Assembly: GCA_034336665.1 (NCBI GenBank)
Contig: CM067570.1
Coordinates: 20,226,502 to 20,290,501 of the forward strand
Direction: 5' to 3'
Source: Luscinia megarhynchos
Lineage: Eukaryota; Chordata; Aves; Passeriformes; Turdidae
Length of the DNA: 64,000 bases
This document shows positions 52,201 through 58,050 of the stretch, piece after piece. Positions within the stretch are counted from its first letter, which is position 1, and the number at the start of each line of letters is the position of its first letter. The notes below the pieces were generated by a model. That model worked only from the letters and a program-made list of their open reading frames with translations. It made no database searches and was not told the origin of the DNA. Position numbers and translations under genes: made by a program.

Positions 52201-52594
52201 TGATAAGGTGATGTGTAAAACTGTAACCAAGGGCCATCAATTTCAGTAGCCAAGGATGTCCAAGAGAAAAGTTAATTTGTGGGGGTAGTAACCAGAAAGA
52301 TGGTCAGATATAGAGGAAAGGTTTCAAAGAGAGCAATTTCTAAATATTTCCTTTCTAACTCACCAGGATCTAGTCTTTCCTGTGACAGCTTGTAAGGAGC
52401 TGTGCATTTTGTTCAGGCATTTGTCCATTTACGTGTATCAATCCTACATCATTTCTCTTTCACCAGATCCTGATGCAGCCCTAACTAATAAAAACCACCA
52501 GGATGTTCGGAGCTACGTGCGGCAATTAAATGTGATTGACAACCAGAGAACTTTATCACAGATGTCTCACCGACTGGAACCGCGCCGAGCATAA
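1166..52594 (+). CDS. RAPGEF4: RAPGEF4 (EPAC2), cAMP-regulated RAP guanine-nucleotide exchange factor; 25 coding exons, 5' end outside window
   Basis: EPAC2 loads RAP1/RAP2 with GTP when cAMP binds its regulatory half. It acts in insulin secretion, neurons and other secretory cells, at membranes and in the cytosol. The window encodes 832 residues and a TAA, equivalent to human residues ~180-1011, so only the N-terminal cNBD-A is missing. The 25 exons total 2,499 nt, a multiple of three, with no internal stop or frameshift. Domain order by window residue: 18-residue linker cassette (1-18), DEP (~37-112), cNBD-B (~177-298, with [14 protein letters not shown] at 242-255), REM (~316-450), RA (~491-572) and CDC25-HD (~589-828). 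The PBC has Lys244 where PKA has Glu, and Arg253 for the cAMP phosphate; these match mouse K405 and R414 and separate EPAC2 from EPAC1. Twenty-three introns are GT-AG and intron 11 is AT-AC. Introns not listed separately show only ordinary AT-rich sequence. The match to human is from memory, not an alignment. Confidence 0.97.
1514..1620 (+). CDS. RAPGEF4: RAPGEF4 exon 2: linker and start of DEP domain
   Basis: 107 nt, entering in phase 0 after CCCAG and ending in AG before GTGTGT. It encodes [20 protein letters not shown] and continues to the KYHLKTY segment that opens the DEP domain. The split AG|G codon gives Arg with exon 3. It is almost identical to the remembered human segment. Confidence 0.96.
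3225..3346 (+). CDS. RAPGEF4: RAPGEF4 exon 3: DEP domain core
   Basis: 122 nt between TTCAG and GTAAGA. It encodes [13 protein letters not shown] and then [18 protein letters not shown], the central DEP helices and hairpin that target EPAC2 to membranes by binding phosphatidic acid (known for the family). The last G joins exon 4 to make Val. Confidence 0.97.
3347..4797 (+). other. RAPGEF4: Intron 3; likely location of an upstream start for the short isoform
   Basis: 1,451 nt with no conserved exon. If the short liver-type isoform starts at the ATG in exon 4, its alternative first exon or promoter should lie here or just upstream. I see no strong TATA box or CpG island. The interval contains a 12-bp inverted repeat at 4533-4558. 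Confidence 0.4.
4533..4558. repeat. Perfect 12-bp inverted repeat, 2-nt spacer
   Basis: ATGTGTATACAT at 4533-4544 and its exact reverse complement at 4547-4558, separated by GT. It is made of alternating purine-pyrimidine TG/TA steps, so it could extrude a cruciform or simply be a decayed microsatellite. Confidence 0.8.
4798..4981 (+). CDS. RAPGEF4: RAPGEF4 exon 4: end of DEP and linker; candidate start Met of the short liver-type isoform
   Basis: 184 nt between TTTTCAG and GTAAGC. It encodes [18 protein letters not shown], an acidic linker, and [19 protein letters not shown]. It completes the DEP domain and enters the helix leading to cNBD-B. The ATG at 4923 (Met137 of the window protein) lies at the position expected for the start of the short isoform lacking cNBD-A and DEP; that assignment is from memory of the mouse isoform length (696 residues). 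Confidence 0.97.
4982..9854 (+). other. RAPGEF4: Intron 4, no gene seen
   Basis: 4,873 nt of AT-rich sequence with scattered short open frames and no recognised exon, repeat family or RNA gene. The acceptor is TCTCTCTATAG. Confidence 0.6.
9855..9939 (+). CDS. RAPGEF4: RAPGEF4 exon 5: helical lead-in to cNBD-B
   Basis: 85 nt between CTATAG and GTAAGT. It encodes [20 protein letters not shown] and ALSHLSTT, the N-terminal helices of the second cyclic-nucleotide-binding domain. It ends on a codon boundary. Confidence 0.97.
9940..13406 (+). other. RAPGEF4: Intron 5; contains a GC-rich LTR-like block
   Basis: 3,467 nt. The block at about 10,700-11,300 is much more GC-rich than the flanks and is listed separately. 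About 11,300-12,100 is A-rich and unassigned. Open frames at 12145-12543 and 12674-13072 (132 codons each) resemble no family I know and look like chance. Confidence 0.5.
10700..11310 (-). mobile_element. Possible solo LTR of an endogenous retrovirus (- strand), uncertain
   Basis: A GC-rich block inserted in AT-rich intron. Read on the - strand it has a TATA-like ATAAAAG (about 11055-11061), followed some 75 nt later by AATAAA (about 10977-10983). That spacing suits a promoter and poly(A) signal flanking an LTR R region. I could not define TG...CA ends or a target-site duplication, and no internal viral genes are seen. It could equally be a GC-rich unique segment. Confidence 0.25.
13407..13467 (+). 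CDS. RAPGEF4: RAPGEF4 exon 6: cNBD-B, first strands
   Basis: 61 nt between ATTAAG and GTAAGT. It encodes [20 protein letters not shown] and joins exon 7 in a split Leu codon. The acceptor tract is weak in pyrimidines, but the frame and protein match leave little doubt. Confidence 0.95.
13819..13850 (+). repeat. Exact tandem duplication of a 16-nt unit
   Basis: GACATGTTAATACTGA occurs twice head to tail in intron 6, 340-370 nt before exon 7. It looks like a recent slippage duplication. Confidence 0.9.
14190..14266 (+). CDS. RAPGEF4: RAPGEF4 exon 7: cNBD-B beta strands
   Basis: 77 nt between CTTGTAG and GTATTT. It encodes [20 protein letters not shown] and VIYGK, the beta-barrel region that is shared with other cyclic-nucleotide-binding domains. 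Confidence 0.97.
15383..15529 (+). CDS. RAPGEF4: RAPGEF4 exon 8: cNBD-B phosphate-binding cassette
   Basis: 147 nt (49 codons, phase 0/0) between GTGCAG and GTAAGA. It encodes [20 protein letters not shown] followed by [17 protein letters not shown]. The cassette reads [14 protein letters not shown]. Lys replaces the Glu of PKA, as is characteristic of EPAC2, and the Arg binds the cyclic phosphate. Both residues correspond to mouse K405 and R414. Binding chemistry therefore looks intact. Confidence 0.98.
16802..16917 (+). CDS. RAPGEF4: RAPGEF4 exon 9: cNBD-B hinge helix and linker to REM
   Basis: 116 nt between TTGCAG and GTATGT. It encodes [20 protein letters not shown] and [18 protein letters not shown]. 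It covers the hinge helix, the lid-side linker and the start of the switchboard that leads into the REM domain. The final AA joins G of exon 10 as Lys. Confidence 0.97.
16918..20005 (+). other. RAPGEF4: Intron 9; contains opposed T-rich and A-rich tracts
   Basis: 3,088 nt without a recognised exon. The notable content is the homopyrimidine/homopurine inverted repeat at 19128-19230, listed separately. Confidence 0.6.
19128..19230. repeat. Homopyrimidine tract followed by complementary homopurine tract
   Basis: Positions 19128-19161 are T/C only except for one A. Positions 19190-19230 are A/G only (41 nt). The arms are imperfect reverse complements (A4-8G units against T4-8C units) around a loop of ~28 nt. 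They could form a hairpin in RNA or a cruciform or triplex in DNA. Length calls here are also prone to assembly error. Confidence 0.85.
20006..20094 (+). CDS. RAPGEF4: RAPGEF4 exon 10: start of REM domain
   Basis: 89 nt between CCTCAG and GTATCT. It encodes [20 protein letters not shown] and LEATLNEAT, the first REM helix (Ras exchanger motif), which stabilises the catalytic domain. The final G joins AT of exon 11 to give Asp. Confidence 0.97.
20095..22322 (+). other. RAPGEF4: Intron 10, no gene seen
   Basis: 2,228 nt of AT-rich sequence with no recognised exon or repeat family. Confidence 0.6.
22323..22401 (+). CDS. RAPGEF4: RAPGEF4 exon 11: REM domain; ends at a U12-type AT-AC donor
   Basis: 79 nt after CTTCACAG. 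It encodes [20 protein letters not shown] and PALMA, then CA of a split His codon. There is no GT donor at the position required by the protein. The exon is followed by ATATCCTTT, the exact U12-type 5' splice site, and the frame resumes only at 26783. Confidence 0.93.
22402..22410 (+). promoter_or_regulatory. RAPGEF4: U12-type 5' splice site
   Basis: ATATCCTTT matches the AT-AC class U12 donor consensus at all nine positions. Confidence 0.93.
22421..22450 (+). repeat. Three 10-nt tandem units just after the U12 donor
   Basis: AAGTCTCTTT, AAGTCTTTTT and AAGTCTCTTT in a row, starting 19 nt into the intron. The preceding AAGAGA (22414-22419) can pair with the first TCTCTT, which would make a small hairpin close to the donor. 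Confidence 0.85.
26765..26772 (+). promoter_or_regulatory. RAPGEF4: U12-type branch-point sequence
   Basis: TCCTTGAC matches the U12 branch consensus TCCTTRAC, with the branch adenosine at 26771. The terminal AC is at 26781-26782. Confidence 0.9.
26783..26933 (+). CDS. RAPGEF4: RAPGEF4 exon 12: REM domain, after the AT-AC intron
   Basis: 151 nt preceded by AC (26781-26782), not AG, and followed by GTATAA. It encodes [20 protein letters not shown] and [20 protein letters not shown] and then [10 protein letters not shown]. The first C completes the His codon split by the intron. The bird has EAA where I recall DVS in human. Confidence 0.95.
28121..28209 (+). CDS. RAPGEF4: RAPGEF4 exon 13: end of REM domain
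   Basis: 89 nt between TTTACAG and GTAAGC. It encodes [20 protein letters not shown] and PELEKIVKQ, the closing REM helices. The split ATT codon gives Ile with exon 14. Confidence 0.97.
28635..28665 (+). CDS. RAPGEF4: RAPGEF4 exon 14: 31-nt microexon in the REM-RA linker
   Basis: 31 nt between TTATAG and GTAAAA. It encodes [10 protein letters not shown] after a split Ile codon. The length is not a multiple of three, so skipping it would break the frame and it should be constitutive. It is too short for ORF or homology scans that require long matches. Confidence 0.93.
28912..28990 (+). CDS. RAPGEF4: RAPGEF4 exon 15: linker into the RA domain
   Basis: 79 nt between TTTTCAG and GTGAGT. It encodes [20 protein letters not shown] and IRGSDE. 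The bird reads [10 protein letters not shown] where I recall LLQQFNTGDE in human. The final G starts the Val codon completed in exon 16. Confidence 0.96.
30113..30259 (+). CDS. RAPGEF4: RAPGEF4 exon 16: RA (Ras-association) domain
   Basis: 147 nt between CTCTAG and GTACTG. It encodes [20 protein letters not shown] and [20 protein letters not shown], then IVKMSSGG. This is the ubiquitin-like RA fold, which binds GTP-loaded Ras and helps membrane recruitment (known for EPAC2). Confidence 0.97.
31423..31520 (+). CDS. RAPGEF4: RAPGEF4 exon 17: end of RA domain
   Basis: 98 nt between TTCACAG and GTATGT. It encodes [20 protein letters not shown] and [12 protein letters not shown], the final RA strands. 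CpG content is higher than in most other exons of the gene. Confidence 0.97.
31521..34286 (+). other. RAPGEF4: Intron 17; contains an orphan CpG-rich patch
   Basis: 2,766 nt. It includes AT-dinucleotide-rich sequence near 31690-31720, a short ATG/GAT triplet run at about 33276-33294, and the CpG-rich patch at 33485-33720. No extra exon is recognised. Confidence 0.6.
33485..33720. promoter_or_regulatory. Orphan CpG-rich patch, possible internal promoter or enhancer
   Basis: About 200 nt (mostly 33487-33650) hold roughly 14 CpG dinucleotides, including GGGGCGGTGGG (SP-like) and CCCGCGCG, while the surrounding intron is AT-rich with few CpGs. A CRE half-site, TACGTCA, lies at 33689-33695. The open frame across it (33479-33679) matches no protein I know. 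A GC-rich insertion of unknown origin is the alternative. Confidence 0.35.
34287..34412 (+). CDS. RAPGEF4: RAPGEF4 exon 18: start of the CDC25-homology catalytic domain
   Basis: 126 nt (42 codons, phase 0/0) between TTTTAG and GTATGA. It encodes [20 protein letters not shown] and [20 protein letters not shown]. The [11 protein letters not shown] segment is the opening helix of the RAP exchange domain. Confidence 0.97.
34862..35040 (+). CDS. RAPGEF4: RAPGEF4 exon 19: CDC25-HD core
   Basis: 179 nt between TTCCTAG and GTAAGT. It encodes [20 protein letters not shown], then [20 protein letters not shown] and [19 protein letters not shown]. It contains the N-R-F-N-E-x-x-x-W-V type helix shared by CDC25-family exchangers. 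The final CA joins C of exon 20 as His. Confidence 0.98.
35510..36277 (+). mobile_element. CR1 LINE fragment, + strand, internally deleted, complete 3' tip
   Basis: Recognisable CR1 3' region: the reverse-transcriptase C-terminal stretch (a [13 protein letters not shown] frame near 35,790), then the 3' UTR with CTGGATGATCTCCAGAGGTC, ending in TTCTGTGATTCTGTGAT at about 36,257-36,273. Near 35,540 the text jumps from the TTTGCTGATGACAC segment directly to GGGTCCTGCATCTGG, skipping sequence normally between them. That indicates an internal deletion. It is 5'-truncated and non-coding (stops and frame breaks). Confidence 0.88.
36800..37650. promoter_or_regulatory. Candidate intronic regulatory block (MEF2-, RFX- and CRE-like motifs)
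   Basis: A unique-looking block, richer in CpG than the flanking intron. Visible motifs are CTAAAAATA(C) at 37007-37016 and CTAAAAATAA at 37354-37363 (MEF2 type), GACGTC at 37112-37117 (CRE core), and GCTGCCATGGTAAC at 37524-37537 (RFX X-box type). Motif matches alone prove little; conservation would decide. Confidence 0.3.
38655..39340 (-). mobile_element. CR1 LINE fragment, - strand
   Basis: The 3' tip reads AATCACAGAATCATAGAAT on the + strand at about 38,652-38,670, followed by GGTTGGAAGGGAC and the reverse complement of the CR1 RT C-terminus. On the - strand, 38866-39099 still translates to [18 protein letters not shown], a typical CR1 segment. It is 5'-truncated and about 690 nt long. 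Confidence 0.9.
39511..39601 (+). CDS. RAPGEF4: RAPGEF4 exon 20: catalytic helical hairpin region
   Basis: 91 nt between TGTTTCAG and GTAAGT. It encodes [20 protein letters not shown] and [10 protein letters not shown]. The NSFFAIxxGLxxxxVxRL pattern is the CDC25-family signature adjoining the helical hairpin that opens the GTPase nucleotide site. Confidence 0.98.
39602..41812 (+). other. RAPGEF4: Intron 20, no gene seen
   Basis: 2,211 nt of AT-rich sequence with no recognised exon or repeat family. Confidence 0.6.
41813..41863 (+). CDS. RAPGEF4: RAPGEF4 exon 21: CDC25-HD
   Basis: 51 nt (17 codons, phase 0/0) between TTAACAG and GTGAAT. It encodes [17 protein letters not shown]. It lies within the catalytic domain, so skipping it would keep the frame but remove part of the fold. 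Confidence 0.96.
42486..42573 (+). CDS. RAPGEF4: RAPGEF4 exon 22: CDC25-HD
   Basis: 88 nt between TTTGTAAG and GTAAGC. It encodes [20 protein letters not shown] and IPFMPLLIK. The P-x-I-P-F-x-x-x-x-x-K/D pattern is typical of the helical hairpin and RAP contact surface. Confidence 0.97.
42903..42967 (+). CDS. RAPGEF4: RAPGEF4 exon 23: CDC25-HD
   Basis: 65 nt between CTCTACAG and GTATGT. It encodes [20 protein letters not shown] and M. It is followed by the longest intron in the window (8,087 nt). Confidence 0.97.
43747..44000 (-). mobile_element. CR1 LINE fragment, - strand, short
   Basis: It begins CACAGAATCACTAAGGTTGG, a CR1 3' end, and continues through text typical of the CR1 3' region (TTCCAGGTGTGGTGATTCCA at about 43,863; CTGAACACCC at about 43,912). 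It is about 250 nt, severely 5'-truncated, and differs from the subfamilies of the other two copies. Confidence 0.8.
45649..45693. repeat. Perfect 18-bp inverted repeat with 9-nt loop
   Basis: TCTGCTGCATGATGTTCT (45649-45666) is followed by a 9-nt spacer and its exact reverse complement (45676-45693). Transcribed in intron 23, it would fold to a stable short hairpin. It is shorter than typical vertebrate miRNA precursors. Confidence 0.92.
47693..47714. repeat. 9-bp hairpin with 4-nt loop
   Basis: TGACTGTCC (47693-47701) pairs with GGACAGTCA (47706-47714). Confidence 0.8.
48339..48356. repeat. Perfect 18-bp palindrome
   Basis: TGCTGTGTATACACAGCA is its own reverse complement. It could be a chance palindrome or a dimeric factor site; nothing else marks it. 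Confidence 0.85.
49760..49802 (+). repeat. 19-nt direct repeat, period 24
   Basis: TTTCATTTAAGATTATAAT at 49760-49778 and again at 49784-49802, with a 5-nt spacer. Confidence 0.9.
51055..51109 (+). CDS. RAPGEF4: RAPGEF4 exon 24: CDC25-HD, near the C-terminus
   Basis: 55 nt between TTCCAG and GTGAGT. It encodes [18 protein letters not shown]. It is noticeably diverged from the human segment I recall (TARTVRYYRSQPF), mainly the two aromatic residues that become Phe-Cys, whereas the exons on either side are nearly identical. The final A starts the Asn codon completed in exon 25. Confidence 0.95.
51110..52466 (+). other. RAPGEF4: Intron 24, no gene seen
   Basis: 1,357 nt with no recognised exon or repeat. 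Confidence 0.6.
52467..52594 (+). CDS. RAPGEF4: RAPGEF4 exon 25: C-terminus and stop
   Basis: 128 nt after TTTCACCAG. It encodes [20 protein letters not shown] and [20 protein letters not shown], ending in Ala and TAA at 52592-52594. The protein ends at the same place as human EPAC2, with Ala for the last residue I recall as Pro. Confidence 0.98.
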
Positions 52595-53528
52595 ACACTG
52601 GAAGCAATGATGAGAAATGATCTTTTCTCCTCTCAAGGTCACTTGTTAAGAACTTCACTTTCTCTGCTACTGCACTGCCACTACAAAAATAAGCAAAAAC
52701 ATACTCTAAGGTCTTAGGCAACGCACAATGTACCAGCCTGCTGGAGAACTTTGGCTGAAGAAGAATTTATGCACTGTAGGTGTATGGGTGGCCATGTTGT
52801 GAACTGTTAATTCATCTTGAAGTGTAGTAAGTGATATCTCATATGGATTTTTAAAAAGGCAAAAGATAAAATACAATAGTTAGTGGGAAATGCACAAAAA
52901 CTTATAACAGTTCTAAGGTAGGTAGTGGGTTCTTCTCCCTAATTAAGAATCTTTATTTTATGATTTATGCTTCAGGCCAGGACCAAAACTGATCATCAGT
53001 TTAGCTTGCTCAGCTACTGTTGACCTCAATAGAAGATGGATGTACAGATCTGATGAAATAATGTATGTTCAAGAGCGGTTCAAGGTAGAGTTCCATTCAG
53101 AGAAAACTTTCAAATGTTTCCATTTTAAAATACAACAAATACTAAGAAAAATTCCTAATCTTAATCATACTGTCTACTACTACAAGCAGTGTGGCCATTT
53201 CAGAAAACTAACAGGACTGAAAATATTTTTGAATTATAACTAGATAATCAGTGTTTACAGTTCACTTCCTTCTTTTTAAATTACCAATCAGGTTTTTACA
53301 AAATACAGTTAAAAAAGTAAGGTCATCAAAATCAATAGCATTAAAGGTAGCAAAGGACTGGTTCAAAAAGAGCACAATATGCACAAATGGATTTCAAGAT
53401 AATATATTCTCGGACATTAAAACCTTAAACTTTAGCTAGGATTAATCGTGGCTGGTTAACACATTTTCTGGTCTTATGCATTTAAAAATATCTTAATTTT
53501 CAGCCAATTGTTTGCACTTTCAATAGAC

Positions 53529-53536
53529 TGTAAATA
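53529..53536 (+). promoter_or_regulatory. RAPGEF4: Pumilio-type site 1
   Basis: TGTAAATA matches the PUM recognition element UGUANAUA. It overlaps a candidate AATAAA poly(A) signal at 53533-53538. Confidence 0.55.
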
Positions 53537-53561
53537 AATGTCAATTAATTATGTTCTAAAA

Positions 53562-53572
53562 TATTTATTTAT
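53562..53572 (+). promoter_or_regulatory. RAPGEF4: AU-rich element
   Basis: TATTTATTTAT, overlapping ATTTA pentamers of the class bound by TTP/HuR. A second TTTATTTATTTT run is at about 53603-53614. Confidence 0.5.
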
Positions 53573-53696
53573 GTAATAGTTATTGTGCCAAAATAATTCT
53601 GGTTTATTTATTTTGTTTAGCATGTTATGAGAGTGCAGCTTTTGTCTTCACACTCTGTGTGCATTTACATGTAGAAGTTGTGTGATCTATCTTTTC

Positions 53697-53704
53697 TGTA
53701 AATA
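53697..53704 (+). promoter_or_regulatory. RAPGEF4: Pumilio-type site 2
   Basis: A second exact TGTAAATA, 168 nt after the first and 14 nt before ATTAAA. Confidence 0.55.
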
Positions 53705-53718
53705 ACATGCAGTACCTT

Positions 53719-53724
53719 ATTAAA
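53719..53724 (+). terminator. RAPGEF4: Candidate poly(A) signal ATTAAA
   Basis: ATTAAA, followed within 30 nt by a G/T-containing stretch (GGAAAGGTTTAGTCACTGG). AATAAA at 53533 and at 54013 are alternatives. Confidence 0.45.
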
Positions 53725-56700
53725 TGTAATTGCTGGAAAGGTTTAGTCACTGGCCTTATTTGCACTTTCAGCTTCATTCCTGCATAAATACCAATGCTAC
53801 TAATTGGCTGATATCTCAAACTTGGCTTGTCATTTGCTGGGCCTCAAACCTGCAGTTGGCCTTCATGCACGGCGAGATGGAGGATGAGATTAAAGCCAGT
53901 CAGATCCATCCCTGCCACGGGGGTGACAGTCTGGCAGTGACGCAACGCCGCGGTCTAACACTTGTTAGCTCATTTGCTTCTCAGGAGAAAACATTTCAAT
54001 TGGAAGGGTTTAAATAAAGAAGGGATATATTCTTAATTTTAGCTATCTGACTAATTTGTCCTGCTCAGTCACTAATGGGAGCACTACAAGTTATCTTGGG
54101 CAGGATTTTACCTCAGGATGGCAAACACAAGACCTTGGCTAATATGGCACTTGAGAGACCTCTGGGTTCGATGAGCACAGGGAGGTCTCTCAGGGCTGCA
54201 GCCTTGAGGGGAGAGGTGGTCTGGCATGTGCCCTTTCCCCTCCTGAATGTGTCTGGGGATGGCTGCACTGCTGCTGGGCAAGCCCAGATGGCAGCCAAGT
54301 GCATGCCAAGGGAGTGACTGTTCAAATGGCAAAAGTCTTTCCTATTGCATTCACACTGGTTCTGTGCTGTGAAGCTTGGTGCCATAAAACTGATTAAGCC
54401 TGAAATTAGAAGTTGCAACTCTTATCTCATAATTAGGCTTCAGAGATGACCTCATTGATATAGTCTACATGTTGCTTTGGACGCAGAGTATATTTTTTGG
54501 GCATTGAGCAGGACTGTGGAATCAGTATACACATACAGATTTTTTTTTAATCTATAAAAATAATTACATTCTTTTAGTCAAAACATAAATTCTGCAGAAG
54601 CTGAGAGTCACCAGGGAAATGCTGACACATAGAACCACAATCTGCTTGGTACCTGCATTCTGCAAAGGAAAGAATTACACAGTTAAGAAATATTCTGCAG
54701 CATGATGAAATAATTTATTTTAACTTTGCTGTCTGACTAGAAGTTCAAGATGATTCAGAGGAAAACCAGCTAATAACACAGAGACAAATTTGTATCTTAT
54801 TATTTCAAGTGAGAAATATTTATTTCCATTTGTGCTGTTCAACAAAGATACTTCACATGGCTTTTTCAGACACAGAATCTTCCCAGAAGCAAAGTTTGCA
54901 GTAGAATAAACTACACAATTAACTCAACAGGCATTTTTATCTTTGCAATCAATTGATAACATTTCTGAGTTCATGATTTTATTTGTTCCAGGTTTGTTCC
55001 TATTGTTTGGACTTTCATTTATTTCTGTGTTAGCTGGTTTATAAAGCTGCCAAATTTTGGCTTGGCTCTGAGTAGAGACTAATTCTTCATCCGTTTAGTA
55101 TGTTTTTATCCACTTGGTTTATTCTCTTTTCTTTAGAACTTCTAACTGTTTTACTTACTTGTTGCCAACAGTCTCTATCGTGTGATTGTATCCCAGTGAT
55201 ACAAACAAAGGTTTTATGGCACCTCCATATCAACAAATGAATGCAGTTTACCTACTCAATGAAACTGAGTATCTGACATTTTTAAATTTTCCAATAAAGG
55301 GTGCTGTATAAATAATAAGTGTTGCTATCTCTGTATCTAACTCATTCAAGTGGCTCAGATAGTTGCTATGGTTCTGATCAGTGTCTACATACCTAGAGAT
55401 TAGATGAATAAAACTACCTTCCGGCTCTAGGATCTGTCCTGGGCTTCCCTTGCTCTCTGTCTTGACTTTACAACAGGAAGGCAGCTGTATATTGCTCTTG
55501 CTGTAGGAAGTCTAAGCAACTGTTGCACTAGAGTGGAGAATGAATAGGAACTCAAGAAACACTGAAATGTCAAAACATCCATCCTGACTTCACCCTGTGC
55601 TCACAGCTGTGTCACAGCTTGTTCCTGCTCCACTGAAGACACCCCCTTGCTGCTGACTCTCAGGCTGGTCTGCAGGCCTGGCTTCAAGGAGTTGGGCAGT
55701 CCCCAGCACCACCCTGCTCAGCCCTTGAATGTCCAGCCATTACTTGTGGGGGGTCATGCAGCAGGGCCATTTCCAGGGGAAACTACAGGGCTGTCTGTCC
55801 TGTTTCCTCCTGCCCCCACAGTTCTCCAGTGGGACCCAAGGTGCTCTGCACATCCATCACACCCCACCTGCATGAACAGCATAAATGCTGCAGCACAGCC
55901 CCCTCCTCATTGCAATGCTGCAGGCTGAACAAATACAAGCCTCTTTGAAATGATGATTATGCCTGAGGGTCACAGGCCATTCAGTGCTGATATGGCTGGT
56001 CCGTGCTGCTTGGCTTCAGGCCCCAGAGCTCCTGGTCCTGTTTTATTCACTGGCAGAGTCATAACTGTAGTATAAGTTTTCAGATGAGAGATGACCAGGA
56101 GACAGTGGCCATAATAAATATCCACTGCTGGGGACCACTGAGCCAGGATGGTGACACCTTGGGCATTTTGGAAAATTCCAAGGTTCCACTGCTCAGGCAG
56201 CAGTAGAGAGCACAAACACCTCTGTTTAGGGCTGCAGAGCCAAAAGGATCTCCCTACCCTGGCACATTTCACTATTGTTGATTTGTTAGAATTTGTTCTT
56301 TTCCTCAGTGACCAGACCCAGTGTTGATAAAGGCACAGAACAAAGGTTAAGTCCAGGGAGGCTTGAATCCTGCACACCAGGAGACTACAACTGTTTGGTA
56401 AAGGCAGGATTCAAAAAATTTTCCATGGACATCTTGTTCAAACCCAGTCGGCCACAAATATATGATAGTGCCAGATAAAAGAGTTCAAATGCATTTGCAG
56501 GACTGCAGATGGAGGGTTTGGGTTCTTTCTTCCTAGGTAAAATTCTGTGAAGGCACACAGTCTCTTCAGACTAGGTACAGAGAGAGACAGAAACAAAAAA
56601 CGCTTCTTTACAGAGACACTGGCAAAACAACCTTTTAAGTACAAGAAGTTCAAATATAATTTAAAAATCTTACAAAATAAGTTAGAGAGAAATCAAAAGA

Positions 56701-57779
56701 TTTAACCTTCAGGGGTACAAAAAGAGATAATGAATTTTGCTTGGGAAAAAAAATTAACAAAATTATAAATCTAAATTGTTAACACAGCTTCTTAGTAAGG
56801 TCAACTGCATAATATAGAGCACCTTAACCTCTTCCAGCAATTTTTTAAACACCATGCAGCTTAAATAGACTACTTCTGAATTTAGCAGTATTTCTTCTGG
56901 GAGCTCTGAATGCAAATCAAGAGGTAATAGTAGAAGGAAATTAAAAGATGTCCTATTCTCATTTCATTTTTTGTACTGATAATAGGAAAGCAGCATAGAG
57001 TGATATGGCAAAGTGAACCTCTAACTTCAATAGCTTTTCTTTCACTGTTAATCTGAAATGCATTACACTCTGCCTTTTCAAATAATCATAATGTTCTTTA
57101 CTGTAGCCTGCATTAAAGTTTAGCAGGCATAAGCAGCAGCTGCCACCAGAGGTCAAGGTATTAGCAATCAAAGAAAATAATGACCAGATTAAAAAGTTAT
57201 CATTAAAATTGCGAAACCAGAAAGTTCTTTAGCAGCTTATCTTTGGAGCCCTGCATCCAGGGCTGTAGCTGTTCTCCTGGAACCCCTGGCACCTCCCAGT
57301 TGCAGTGTGGTGGGGCTGGGGCAGCCCTGGGCTGGGGTGATGACATTTGTGGCCTCAGCACCTTTCTGCCTCTCTTGGGAAGGTGCAGCACTGCCCCAAA
57401 CCAATTCCCACCGCACAGGGAGCTCTCTGACGTGGCTGGTGGCTAAGACCCACGTCAGGCTTCTCGCTGTGGTCAGTGTTAGAGGGCACACAGGGTTCAT
57501 GGCTGCACACTTTCACCTCGCTGTCCAACAGCTCGGGGAGACTGGCTCCAGCCCCACCTGTCCTGTGCACTGCTTCAGCAATTACAGCCCTCAGACATCT
57601 AACTAAGGCAGCAACTTGCAGGTCCACAAAGCAGCATAATCCAACCACGGTCTTGGTGGTTTATGACTCGAGTGATGGGGGGACTGCTGTAGAGGGGGAG
57701 ATTCTTAAAAGGGAAAAAGGAGCGTGTACAGCTACAAAATCTGTCACTTACATCTAACTGCTGAAGGGTATTTCACAAA

Positions 57780-58050
57780 GAGTTGCTTTTTAATAGGCCT
57801 GGCACTCAAAGGTAATTTATGAATTCAAAATAAACTCTGAAACTGACATGATAATGCATAAAGAACGAATAATTACTGACGCAAATTGGAATATTTTTCT
57901 TGGAAACTCCATGTAATAAAAACGTGACACATGGGGGTACTGGTAAGAGCTTGACCTTTTTTTCCTGGCCCTAATCCATTTGGGTCAGAGTGACAAAAAG
58001 CGAACCCTTTCTCACATGGTAGGGGTCAGTCAGTCGTGTTTAATTTTTTT
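57780..58050. promoter_or_regulatory. Candidate conserved non-coding element
   Basis: A compact block with many factor-like words: ATGCATAA and TAATTA (POU/homeobox type) near 57,855-57,880, TGACCTTT at 57952-57959, and further GGTCA half-sites near 57,982 and 58,024 (nuclear-receptor type). This is judged only from motif density. Confidence 0.2.

Larger units (their letters stand above)
52595..53745 (+). other. RAPGEF4: RAPGEF4 3' UTR (3' end inferred)
   Basis: Sequence after the TAA is AT-rich and contains two Pumilio-type sites, an AU-rich element and candidate poly(A) signals AATAAA (53533-53538) and ATTAAA (53719-53724). The distal end is inferred from the last signal; a further AATAAA at 54013-54018 could extend it. 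Confidence 0.6.
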
